From: Prolixibacter denitrificans
GTDB lineage: Bacteria; Bacteroidota; Bacteroidia; Bacteroidales; Prolixibacteraceae
Length of the DNA stretch: 64,000 nt
Reading direction: 5' to 3'
NCBI RefSeq assembly: GCF_003014495.1
Contig: NZ_PYGC01000002.1
Span: forward strand, 62,001 to 126,000
The notes beneath the pieces are model-generated. The model had not been told where the DNA came from, did not search any database, and saw only the letters and a program-made list of their open reading frames with translations. Within the stretch, counting starts at the first letter, position 1; each line of letters begins with the position of its first letter. Shown piece after piece: positions 1 through 8,057 of the stretch. The position numbers and the translations under genes are program-made.

Positions 1-561
1 TTTCAACAACATCGAAACCTTCTGAAAGACTCTCTCCTCTGACGAGCTCCTAACGATATCTTTCGCGGCTTCCATCTGTTTCGAAACTTCCTTCAGTATG
101 TCGCCATGCGTCTTCATCTTCTCCGCGGCTTTATTCTGCAACGAATCGACCGGTAGTCCCCGGCTACTGAGCTGTTTTTCGACTTTGTCTGCGTCTTTGA
201 GATGTGTTCGGAGAACTCCCCGGTAATGAAAGCTCAGCAATAAAAAGAATACAAAACTGAAGAAAAACAACAACCGGAATGGCGGAACATAACGCACCCT
301 TTTTCCGGCCAGAAATTCTTTCGTCAATCTTCCGGGTTGGAGAAAAAGTGGCTTGATGGTATGCCATAAACGGGTATCGAATGCGGCTACATTCCCCAGA
401 AAATCGATAGCTACCATCCCAAAAGGTTTCTGAAAATCACGAACTGATTGTCCGCATTCCGGGCAATAATGCCCCTGAAAAGTTGTTCCGCAATTCTTAC
501 AGGTCTCCTGATTTTCAGGCTCAACTGGCATGTTATTCAACATTAAATCCGATTTTGTCAT
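1..561 (-). CDS. DUF3667-type zinc-ribbon membrane protein, 3' end outside the window
   Basis: The reverse frame is open from an ATG at 561 to the window edge, giving 187 codons with no stop, so the C-terminus is missing. An N-terminal zinc ribbon is visible as CKNCG about 14 residues before CPECGQ. Next comes a segment like LWHTIKPLFLQPGRLTKEF and then a hydrophobic stretch rich in Phe and Leu (FRLFFFFSFVFFLLLSF), probably the first membrane helix. The visible part ends in a charged, probably helical region. This order matches the Bacteroidota DUF3667 family, whose function is unknown. In-frame ATGs at 543 and 531 are alternative starts. No partner gene is visible. Confidence 0.75.
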   Translation of the reverse strand, partial: MTKSDLMLNNMPVEPENQETCKNCGTTFQGHYCPECGQSVRDFQKPFGMVAIDFLGNVAAFDTRLWHTIKPLFLQPGRLTKEFLAGKRVRYVPPFRLLFFFSFVFFLLLSFHYRGVLRTHLKDADKVEKQLSSRGLPVDSLQNKAAEKMKTHGDILKEVSKQMEAAKDIVRSSSEERVFQKVSMLLK

Positions 562-862
562 GAGCGATAAACCGTTTGGTTGGTGTTATTGGTAAATATA
601 ATATTATGAATTATTCTTATAAAATTATCACCAATAATTCCCTCCGAATATGAATCTCGAATTCAAAAAGCCGTTACGATGATTAATTGAATTCAGGCGA
701 CTATCCATTTAAAATTAGCTATCTTCGCATCTGGTCTGAAATTAAGACCTGTGACTCGGGAATTGGGAAGAAAATCATTTTATTTTCCTGTAATTTTACC
801 TTAGTTTATACATCATTCCCAAGCCGGGAATTGATATATTGAATAATATAATTACGCATCAT
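562..862. other. intergenic region between divergent DUF3667 and ilvE genes
   Basis: There is no plausible gene here. It should carry both divergent promoters, but I find no full TAnnTTTG match; TATCTTCG at 720-727 is one base off. A small hairpin, GGTCT with AGACC, lies at about 734-750. TTGGGAA near 762 has a distant inverted copy, TTCCCAA, near 816. A leader structure upstream of ilvE is possible but not shown. Confidence 0.4.
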
Positions 863-1876
863 ATGGAAACTATCGACTGGAAAAATTTAGGATTCGGCTA
901 CCGGAAAGCCGATTACAATATCCGGTGCTGGTATCGCAATGGAAAATGGGGCGAACTGGAGGTATCCGATTCGGAACAGGTAACCATGCACATGGCAGCC
1001 ACCGCACTGCATTACGGCCAGGAAGCATTTGAAGGACTGAAAGCTTTTCGTGGAAAAGACAACAAAGTACGCGTTTTCCGCATGGATGAAAATGCCAAGC
1101 GTCTGCGCAATTCCGCCAACGGAATCATGATGGCTCCGGTTCCGGAAGACCTTTTCATGGACGCTATCCGGAAAGCGGTTAAGATGAACGAAGAATACGT
1201 GCCTCCGTTCGAATCAGGAGCATCACTTTATATTCGTCCGTTACTGATTGGTACGGGACCGCAAATTGGCGTAAAACCTGCGGAAGAATACCTTTTCATG
1301 GTATTTGTGATGCCGGTAGGCCCTTACTTTAAAGAAGGCTTTAAACCGACTGATTTGGTTATCTATCGTGAATATGACCGGGCTGCACCTCACGGAACCG
1401 GTATTTATAAAGTGGGTGGAAACTACGCTGCCAGTCTGCAGGCCGGAACCCGCGCGCATAAAGAAGGATACTCCGCCGTACTTTATCTCGATGCCAAAGA
1501 GAAAAAATACCTCGACGAGTGCGGACCAGCCAACTTCTTCGGTATTAAAAACAATACCTATGTTACGCCGAAATCCACTTCTATTCTGCCATCCATAACG
1601 AACATGAGTCTTCGTCAGCTGGCTGCTGATATGGGAATGACCGTAGAAGAACGGAAAATTCCGGTAGAAGAACTGGCCGAGTTCGAGGAAGTGGGAGCTT
1701 GCGGTACGGCAGCTGTTATTTCGCCCATCAAACGGGTTTACGACGCCGATATCGATAAGGAATATACGTACGGAAAAGAACCGGGCACAGTCAGTCAAAA
1801 ACTGTACGATAAACTTCGCGCCATTCAGTACGGAACCGAACCGGATCCTTACGGATGGACTGAAGTAATTGAATAA
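863..1876 (+). CDS. ilvE: branched-chain amino acid aminotransferase
   Basis: This is a class IV (fold type IV) PLP aminotransferase that interconverts Leu/Ile/Val with their 2-oxo acids using glutamate/2-oxoglutarate. At 337 residues it matches the family. Visible marks are LHYGQEAFEGLKAFRG near the N-terminus, SLYIRPLLIG, the Schiff-base lysine K183 in YKVGGNYAASL, and DECGPANFFGI. The frame is open from a TTG at 839, but I chose the ATG at 863 because METIDWKNLGF is the normal family start. It is monocistronic and ends in a strong hairpin at 1908. Confidence 0.93.
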   Translation: METIDWKNLGFGYRKADYNIRCWYRNGKWGELEVSDSEQVTMHMAATALHYGQEAFEGLKAFRGKDNKVRVFRMDENAKRLRNSANGIMMAPVPEDLFMDAIRKAVKMNEEYVPPFESGASLYIRPLLIGTGPQIGVKPAEEYLFMVFVMPVGPYFKEGFKPTDLVIYREYDRAAPHGTGIYKVGGNYAASLQAGTRAHKEGYSAVLYLDAKEKKYLDECGPANFFGIKNNTYVTPKSTSILPSITNMSLRQLAADMGMTVEERKIPVEELAEFEEVGACGTAAVISPIKRVYDADIDKEYTYGKEPGTVSQKLYDKLRAIQYGTEPDPYGWTEVIE

Positions 1877-1907
1877 AAAATAAGAGTCAGCTCCAACTGG
1901 CTTTCAA

Positions 1908-1938
1908 CCGTTTTCCCTACCGGGAAGACGGTTTTTTT
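1908..1938 (+). terminator. intrinsic terminator of ilvE
   Basis: A 10-bp stem (1908-1917 with 1922-1931, one G-U pair) with the loop TACC is followed by seven T residues. It lies 31 bp after the ilvE stop. Confidence 0.88.
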
Positions 1939-1971
1939 ATGCCTGAAAGCTTGTTCTCTACTTTCGCATCG

Positions 1972-2180
1972 GGGAAAGGTCAATCTGCCGTCTGAAGATG
2001 ACTGGCGATTCATTGCGGGAACAATCTGCCGCTCGCAGATCGCTCTTTCTTCCTGGCGGGAACCATCTACCGCTCGTAGACTGCTCTTTTTTCCTGACGG
2101 GGACCATCTACCGTTTGTAGACGACCCTTTTTTCCTGACGGGAACCATCTACCATTTGTAGATGGCTTTTTTGTCGTAAC
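1972..2180 (+). repeat. tandem 41-bp repeats, each with a terminator-like hairpin
   Basis: Four head-to-tail units of exactly 41 bp occupy 2017-2057, 2058-2098, 2099-2139 and 2140-2180. A decayed 45-bp unit lies upstream at 1972-2016, and a partial start (GGGAATC) follows at 2181. Units begin GGGAACCATCTAC and end TTTTTTCCTGAC or similar. Each contains an inverted repeat of the type TCTAC-5 nt-GTAGA followed by a T-rich run. The last unit has a perfect 8-bp stem CCATCTAC/GTAGATGG followed by C and six T. The array fills the space between the convergent ilvE and nadA genes. It reads as serial intrinsic terminators on the + strand. Confidence 0.85.
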
Positions 2181-2189
2181 GGGAATCTA

Positions 2190-3179
2190 TTACGAAAGCT
2201 CCAACATCCGCAGAATGGGCGCTTTGGCTTTTTCGATGGTGTCAGCATCCAGGTTAATTTCCGGACGCTCGTGTTTCAGCGCCAGGTACAGCTTCTGAAC
2301 CGTATTCAGCTTCATGTAGGTACAATCGTTGCAACCACACGTCGAGTCGATGGATGGAGCCGGAATGAATACTTTATCGGGGCAGGCTTTCTGCATCTGG
2401 TGCAGAATACCGCTTTCGGTAGCCACAATAAACTTTTTCGCCTCGTGCTGCTGAACGTAGTTGAGCAGTGCTGTCGTTGAGCCCACGTATTTGGCGACCA
2501 TCAGCACCGGTTTTTCGCACTCGGGATGAGCAATGAACTCTGCATCCGGATTTTCGTCCATCAGCTCCAAAATCCGCTCCAGCGAATATTTTTCATGTAC
2601 CATGCAAGCTCCATCCCACAATACCATATCGCGACCTGTTTGCGAGTTCAGGTAATTGCCTAAATTCTTATCCGGTGCAAAGATGAGTTTGGCATCTTCC
2701 GGGAACGAATCGACAATCTTCTTCGCGTTCGACGAAGTAACAATCACATCGGAGAGTGTTTTGATGTCGGCTGTACAGTTGATGTACGAAATCACTTTAT
2801 GGTCGGGATGTTCGGCCTTGAATTTGGCGAAAGCCTCTTTGGGTGCCGATTCGGCCAGCGAACAACCGGCTTTCAGGTCCGGTATGATTACTTTCTTATC
2901 AGGATTCAGAATCTTGGCCGTTTCGGCCATAAAATGAACGCCCAGGAAAACGATGACGTCAGCGTCAGTCTCCTGTGCTTTCCTGGCCAAAGCCAGTGAA
3001 TCGCCCAAAAAATCGGAAATATCCTGTAACTCAGGAGTGATATAGAAATGTCCCAGAATGACCGCATTCTTTTCCCGCTTCAATCGCTGAATCTCTTCAA
3101 CCAGGTTGACCTGCGGGGAAACAGGTTCGTCGATAAACCCTTTATCCTCCAGCATTTGCCGGATTGCTACTTCTTCCAT
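2190..3179 (-). CDS. nadA: quinolinate synthase A
   Basis: NadA condenses iminoaspartate with dihydroxyacetone phosphate to quinolinate, the [4Fe-4S]-dependent step of NAD synthesis in the cytosol. The 329-residue protein shows [23 protein letters not shown] near the start, [31 protein letters not shown], and a C-terminal [14 protein letters not shown] cluster that includes a cluster-ligating Cys. The frame extends upstream to 3293, but those 38 extra residues are Cys/Pro-rich and unlike the family. I chose the ATG at 3179, which has a purine-rich GAGAGAGG just upstream. No nadB or nadC is adjacent. It is convergent with ilvE across the 41-bp repeat array. Confidence 0.94.
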   Translation of the reverse strand: MEEVAIRQMLEDKGFIDEPVSPQVNLVEEIQRLKREKNAVILGHFYITPELQDISDFLGDSLALARKAQETDADVIVFLGVHFMAETAKILNPDKKVIIPDLKAGCSLAESAPKEAFAKFKAEHPDHKVISYINCTADIKTLSDVIVTSSNAKKIVDSFPEDAKLIFAPDKNLGNYLNSQTGRDMVLWDGACMVHEKYSLERILELMDENPDAEFIAHPECEKPVLMVAKYVGSTTALLNYVQQHEAKKFIVATESGILHQMQKACPDKVFIPAPSIDSTCGCNDCTYMKLNTVQKLYLALKHERPEINLDADTIEKAKAPILRMLELS

Positions 3180-3315
3180 TCCTCTCTCAATCTTTAAACG
3201 GTTATGTTTGGATGCCACGAGGCAAAATAACGGAGGCAAAGGTAAGAATTTATCTGCAAACGAAATGCGAGTGTAACAGCACCGCCGGACCATTCCGGAA
3301 CGGCAGAAAAAATTA

Positions 3316-4236
3316 CTATCCAGCCGATTTAATCAGGCGTTTTTCTTCCCATGCATCCAGTGCTGATACGGCAATTTCTCTTCCGGCTGCCCGGATTTCG
3401 GCCGAACGCTCGAATTCCCAGGGCGTGGCCAACTGAAACGGGATGTCAATCACAATATCGGGTTGGTGATTCCGAATCGTCAACGCTGCAATTTCGCGCT
3501 GCATCAACTCGATTGTTTTCCCCATGGTTTCCAGGTAATCGAACTTGATGCCGGGCATCTGGAAAGTGAAAAACTGGGCCAGCTTCTGGTGAAGCGTCTG
3601 CTTTTCCTCTTCCTTCTTTTTTATTTCCTTACCCGATTTCCGAAGCATTTTCTTCGATTGCTCCTCATAACTCTTGTCATCTCCCGAAAGGTTAACAACC
3701 ACCAGGATGTCGTCTTTCTGCCGCTTCACGTAAGGAATCGGGATAGGCGATATCACCGCTCCGTCGACCAGTCTTTTTTTGCCCACCTCTACCGGCGTAA
3801 AAACATCGGGCACCGAGATGGAAGCGCGAACTGCTGTAAACAGCGAACCTTTGTCGAATACCTCCAGTTGATGACTGACCAAATCGGTCGCAACGGCGGT
3901 AAACGGAATATCTAAATCTTCAATATTCACATCATGGGTAAATTCTTCGTGGATGGTCTTGAATATCCGGTCGCCCTTCACAAATCCCCGACTGCTGATG
4001 GTCAAATCCATGTAATGCCACAAATCGCGCATGGTGAGCTTACACATTCGTTTGGCAAACGGTTCCAATACGCCTGCAGCGTAAAATCCGCCAACCATGG
4101 CCCCCATCGATGTGCCGGCAACCGAGCTGATTTCATAACCACGGGCTTCCAGCTCCTCGATAACTCCAATATGGGCTAAGCCCCGGGCGCCACCGCTGCC
4201 CAATACCAAAGCGACTTTTTGTTTCATTTGATACAT
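3316..4236 (-). CDS. patatin-like phospholipase (RssA-type)
   Basis: This is a 306-residue cytosolic hydrolase of the patatin family, which uses a Ser-Asp dyad. The oxyanion-hole motif GSGGARG is near residue 14, the nucleophile elbow is GTSMG near residue 42, and the Asp is in VDGAV near residue 175. A lysine/glutamate-rich insert ([18 protein letters not shown]) follows the catalytic domain. The start could instead be the ATG at 4227 ([10 protein letters not shown]), which puts the glycine loop at the usual distance. It is in the same direction as nadA, 136 bp upstream of that gene's start, and need not be co-transcribed. The substrate is unknown. Confidence 0.85.
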   Translation of the reverse strand: MYQMKQKVALVLGSGGARGLAHIGVIEELEARGYEISSVAGTSMGAMVGGFYAAGVLEPFAKRMCKLTMRDLWHYMDLTISSRGFVKGDRIFKTIHEEFTHDVNIEDLDIPFTAVATDLVSHQLEVFDKGSLFTAVRASISVPDVFTPVEVGKKRLVDGAVISPIPIPYVKRQKDDILVVVNLSGDDKSYEEQSKKMLRKSGKEIKKKEEEKQTLHQKLAQFFTFQMPGIKFDYLETMGKTIELMQREIAALTIRNHQPDIVIDIPFQLATPWEFERSAEIRAAGREIAVSALDAWEEKRLIKSAG

Positions 4237-4336
4237 TTATATACCACTAATACAATCAATTTTCCCACTGGTTCAAACAACTCATCTTCCTGCTAAGTAA
4301 ATGTAATGATTACCAGCATTGAAAAAACAGAGACAA

Positions 4337-4370
4337 ATAAAAAGGGCTGCCTGAAAAGACAACCCTTTTG
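4337..4370 (-). terminator. terminator of the first TonB receptor
   Basis: On the reverse strand a 10-bp stem with two G-U pairs (4342-4351 with 4358-4367) and a 6-nt loop is followed by a T-rich run. It lies 27 bp after the receptor's stop codon. Confidence 0.8.
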
Positions 4371-4396
4371 TGTATTATTTGGTCTTTCGGTACTTC

Positions 4397-7090
4397 TTAG
4401 AAGTTCACACGAAGTGAGAAGTTGAAGTTACGTCCGAATCCCCAGAAACCAACCATGTTGTCGCGGGTGTGGTTTCCAACACCTGAACCGCGGTCCCATG
4501 CATCGGCAATGTACGACGTATTGAATACGTTGTAACAGTTGGCATTGAAATAAGAATCAAGACCTCCAAGTTTGAATGCATATCCGATACGGGCATCCAA
4601 TGTGTTGTAGTTCGGGATTTTCCATGACTGCTGACGATCATTCGGATCGGTACGTTTCTCAGGAGAGAATTTTGCGTAGAAATCAGCGTTGTACAACCAG
4701 TTCAGTCCCAAGTCAATCTGCTTGGTCAGATTTGCTTTAGCAGCCAATCCAAACTGAGTCTGCGGTGCATCAGCCACTTTCAGATCCTTCGTATACAGCG
4801 TAGCAGAACCTACTTTTGCGTGACTGTCGTCGAAAATGTCAACGTTCACGTCTTTTGTATAGTGCCAGTCGTTAACCGAACCGTTGGCAGCCAAACGCAA
4901 CCAGTGAGTCGGGTTGTATTTCAACTCTGCCTCAACACCTTTGTGCAACTCGTTCAGACCTTTGAAATATACAGTCTGGTTGGCAGAAGTTCCGTCAGGC
5001 ATAGTATAGCGATAAGAACCATTGGTCCACCGGTCGTTCCACTGCGTGTAGTATGCGTTGATGCGTGCATCGAATTTTTTCGATTTGTATCCGTAACCAG
5101 CTTCAATCGATGATATTTTCTCGGTAGTGTAATCCGGATTTACATCGTTTGAATAGTTAATAAATACGTAGTCGAAGTAAGGTGCACGAGCATAGTAACC
5201 TGCATTCACGAAGAAGTTCGAACGCGGGCTAACATTCCAGTTAACACCACCTTTTACATTATATCCTAACTGGTTCTCAGTCGGACTTTTAACGCCTTTG
5301 TAGTTCGGCTCACCGTTATAACCATTGGTATTATACGTGTTGCTGTCGTAGGTGAAATAGTCGATACGCTTGTACCAGGTATTCGAGAGTGTTGCAGCAA
5401 CGAAAGCTGACCAAATGTCGTTTGAATACTCCAACTGACCGAAACCACCGAAGTAGTTAACCAGACCATCGTCGTAGTAGGCAATTTTGTCACCAACCTT
5501 TGCCCTCGCGTTACCAGACAGGTATCCCCGACCAGAATCATCGTAGTAGTTAGCGCCCAACAGATCGCGTACTTCACGGTAGTGAATACCTTTGTAAATA
5601 CGACCGTCGATGCCGGCAACCAGGTTCAGGTTCTCACCCAAGTGTGCATTCAAAGAAGAAAGAATACCTTCCCAGTTGTGCTGGTTAACCGAGTTACGAA
5701 GAATCTGAACAGCACCTTCGCCGTTGTTAGCAGCATTGATGTTGGCTGCACGTGAAATATTGAAATCTTCATGTGCCATCGGATTCTTAATATCGTAACC
5801 ATCAGTTCCGAAACCAACTTTCGGTACGTCATATTTGTAGTAGAACCCGGGAACGGTTTCGCCCATGTACTGGAAAGGACCATAGTAACGTCCCAGCAAG
5901 CCGGAACCACCACCACGACCAACAGAGGCATACAGAGAAGTCTGCAATTTAGCATTCTCATTGATATCCCAGTACCAGTTCAAGGCAAACTGAGGCTTGT
6001 GGTAGTAGTTTTCTTTTTCGTTCATTTTCTTACCGTCGAGGTAACCGTAACGCATGTTGAATTTGGTTCCCATGGCATCGTGAACCGTTTCGGTCATGGC
6101 AGAATACTCATTGTTCGGACGCTGTCCGTGTTTCTGCGGAGCACCGATAGCAGTAAACTGTAGCAGGTTTTTGTCGTTCAGCTGCTTCGAAATCGAAAGA
6201 AAGTATGACCATGCATCTACCCAGGTAGACTGGATATAGCCGGTCCCTTCGGTGCGGCTACCAATGAAAGAAACGGCCCATCCGTTATCCATCAAACCGG
6301 TAGAAAGTCCAACCATGTACTTCTTGCGGCCATAATCGGTCATTCCGTACTGTGCAAATCCACCTTTTTTAGCGTCGGTGGTTTTGGTGATAATGTTCAA
6401 CGTACCTCCAACAGAGCTGATAGCCAATTTCGAAGCACCCAGACCACGCTGAACCTGCATCATGCGGGTAGCATCAGACAGACCAGCCCAGTTTGACCAG
6501 TACACCCATCCGTTTTCCATATCGTTCACCGGAATGCCGTTGATCAATACTGCAACGTTTTTCTGATCGAAACCACGAACGTTGATACGGGAGTCACCAT
6601 AACCACCACCTAAATTACTGGTGTAAACACTCGGTGTCATTTTCATGATTGCAGGAAATTCCTGAGAACCGAGCTCCAACTGGATGGTTTTAGCATTAAT
6701 CGTAGTAGCAGCAACCGGTGTTTTACGCGATACTGCCACGTTGGCCATTACATTCACTTCAGAAAGACCTACTGCGTCGTTCTTCAGCGAAACTTTTTTC
6801 ATATCGACTGTCGCACCATTTTTTACCGATACGGTTTGCTTCTTTTGCTCATAGCCAATATAAGAGAATACAACGGTTTGCTCTCCGGCAGGGACCTGCA
6901 ATTTATAGCTTCCATTGAAATCGGTTGCCGTTCCAATGGTTGTGCCACTAACAGTGACTGCGGCACCAATCAGGCTCTCGCCTGTTTCTGCGTCAACTAC
7001 CTTTCCGGTAATTGTTCCCTGTCCAAAAGCGGTAAATGAGTAAAGCCCCATTATCATTCCGAGAAGGACAGCAAAGACTGACTTTTTCAT
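4397..7090 (-). CDS. TonB-dependent outer-membrane receptor with carboxypeptidase-like N-terminal domain
   Basis: This 897-residue outer-membrane transporter has a signal peptide (MKKSVFAVLLGMIMGLYSFTAFGQ). A CarboxypepD_reg-like beta-sandwich follows at about residues 25-105 (GTITGKVVDAETGESLIGAA). The plug domain includes GYGDSRINVRGF, VLINGIPVNDMENG and GLGASKLAISSVGGTLNII. The remainder is a 22-strand-type barrel ending in an aromatic residue (FNFSLRVNF). It takes up a bulky ligand using energy from TonB, but the substrate cannot be read from sequence. No SusD-like partner is adjacent. A close paralogue is encoded divergently at 8058, sharing most plug motifs. Confidence 0.92.
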   Translation of the reverse strand: MKKSVFAVLLGMIMGLYSFTAFGQGTITGKVVDAETGESLIGAAVTVSGTTIGTATDFNGSYKLQVPAGEQTVVFSYIGYEQKKQTVSVKNGATVDMKKVSLKNDAVGLSEVNVMANVAVSRKTPVAATTINAKTIQLELGSQEFPAIMKMTPSVYTSNLGGGYGDSRINVRGFDQKNVAVLINGIPVNDMENGWVYWSNWAGLSDATRMMQVQRGLGASKLAISSVGGTLNIITKTTDAKKGGFAQYGMTDYGRKKYMVGLSTGLMDNGWAVSFIGSRTEGTGYIQSTWVDAWSYFLSISKQLNDKNLLQFTAIGAPQKHGQRPNNEYSAMTETVHDAMGTKFNMRYGYLDGKKMNEKENYYHKPQFALNWYWDINENAKLQTSLYASVGRGGGSGLLGRYYGPFQYMGETVPGFYYKYDVPKVGFGTDGYDIKNPMAHEDFNISRAANINAANNGEGAVQILRNSVNQHNWEGILSSLNAHLGENLNLVAGIDGRIYKGIHYREVRDLLGANYYDDSGRGYLSGNARAKVGDKIAYYDDGLVNYFGGFGQLEYSNDIWSAFVAATLSNTWYKRIDYFTYDSNTYNTNGYNGEPNYKGVKSPTENQLGYNVKGGVNWNVSPRSNFFVNAGYYARAPYFDYVFINYSNDVNPDYTTEKISSIEAGYGYKSKKFDARINAYYTQWNDRWTNGSYRYTMPDGTSANQTVYFKGLNELHKGVEAELKYNPTHWLRLAANGSVNDWHYTKDVNVDIFDDSHAKVGSATLYTKDLKVADAPQTQFGLAAKANLTKQIDLGLNWLYNADFYAKFSPEKRTDPNDRQQSWKIPNYNTLDARIGYAFKLGGLDSYFNANCYNVFNTSYIADAWDRGSGVGNHTRDNMVGFWGFGRNFNFSLRVNF

Positions 7091-8057
7091 AAAATATTAA
7101 TTAGTAAAATTCCAGTTAAACTATGTGTTTGTTGCTAGTATATAGATACATTTTGATGTTCGAATACCTGTTCCTGAACGCGCTGTAAAATTATAGTCTT
7201 GCCCATCGACGAACTGAAAGCTGCCATTAACGATTTGTTAAGTGAACGATAATCAAAAATTACAAACATGTTACAACAATAATTTTGGCTACATTTATTC
7301 GCCACACAACCAGCTGCTTATAGAAAAACACAGACACAATACTCCCAAAAATTTTTCTTCGCTGTTGTGAAAACTCACCATACTGCAGGGATTTAAAAAG
7401 TGATTGTGGAATAAAGATGTTCATTGCGGGGTAAGGATGAAGTACCCTACCGGGATGGGAAAGTAAAAATCTCATATCAGGAAATCTGGAAATTTTCATT
7501 TGATACGTTGCCAGAAAAAATAAGATTCAGTAAATCCGATTACTTAGATTTATAACTTTTATCGTCGGCGAATTTAATCTTGATAAACAAATCACCAAAA
7601 CCCTTTTGATAATCTTAACGATCAATTCACTTTCCATATGAAACTAATAGCCCGGACTCAAATAATATTATTAAGATTTAGACCAAATTAGAGTACTGGG
7701 AGACAGACAGGTATCTGATAACATAAACATTTTTTAACATTTATAACACTCTGGAATGAGAGATCAATCTCATCTTTGTTATGTTCATTTTAGGAATAAG
7801 ATATTGTGCAACATAAATGCCAAACTAATTAAGGAAAGTTCAATATATTAGGCCTTCCTATGAAACCAACTAAGACCAACAAACCTGCTACAACCGTAGT
7901 CAAACCGTCTGTTCCGTATGGTTTAGCCTTTTGCGGACATCTCCCTTTTTCTTTATCCGAACATGCTTTTTTACCTACCCTACATACCTGTATTTCTTTT
8001 TTATTTATTCAAATATTTATTATTCAACAAGTTAATTTGTAATCTAACCTAGAAAGT
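7091..8057. other. 967-bp intergenic region between the divergent TonB receptors
   Basis: The region is AT-rich with no convincing gene. Short open frames at 7260-7499 (-) and 7860-8042 (+) lack family features. Both receptor promoters should lie here. The nearest match to the Bacteroidota -7 box is CATCTTTG, one base off, near 7775 on the + strand, with no -33 TTG at the right distance. The unusual length leaves room for regulatory sites or a small RNA, but I see no clear one. Confidence 0.4.

Noticed and set aside
1972-2180. CRISPR-like tandem array
   Set aside because: The units are contiguous 41-bp repeats without unique spacers, and no cas genes are near.
7260-7499. 79-codon reverse ORF between the TonB receptors
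   Set aside because: No family features, no promoter or good start context, composition like AT-rich noise.
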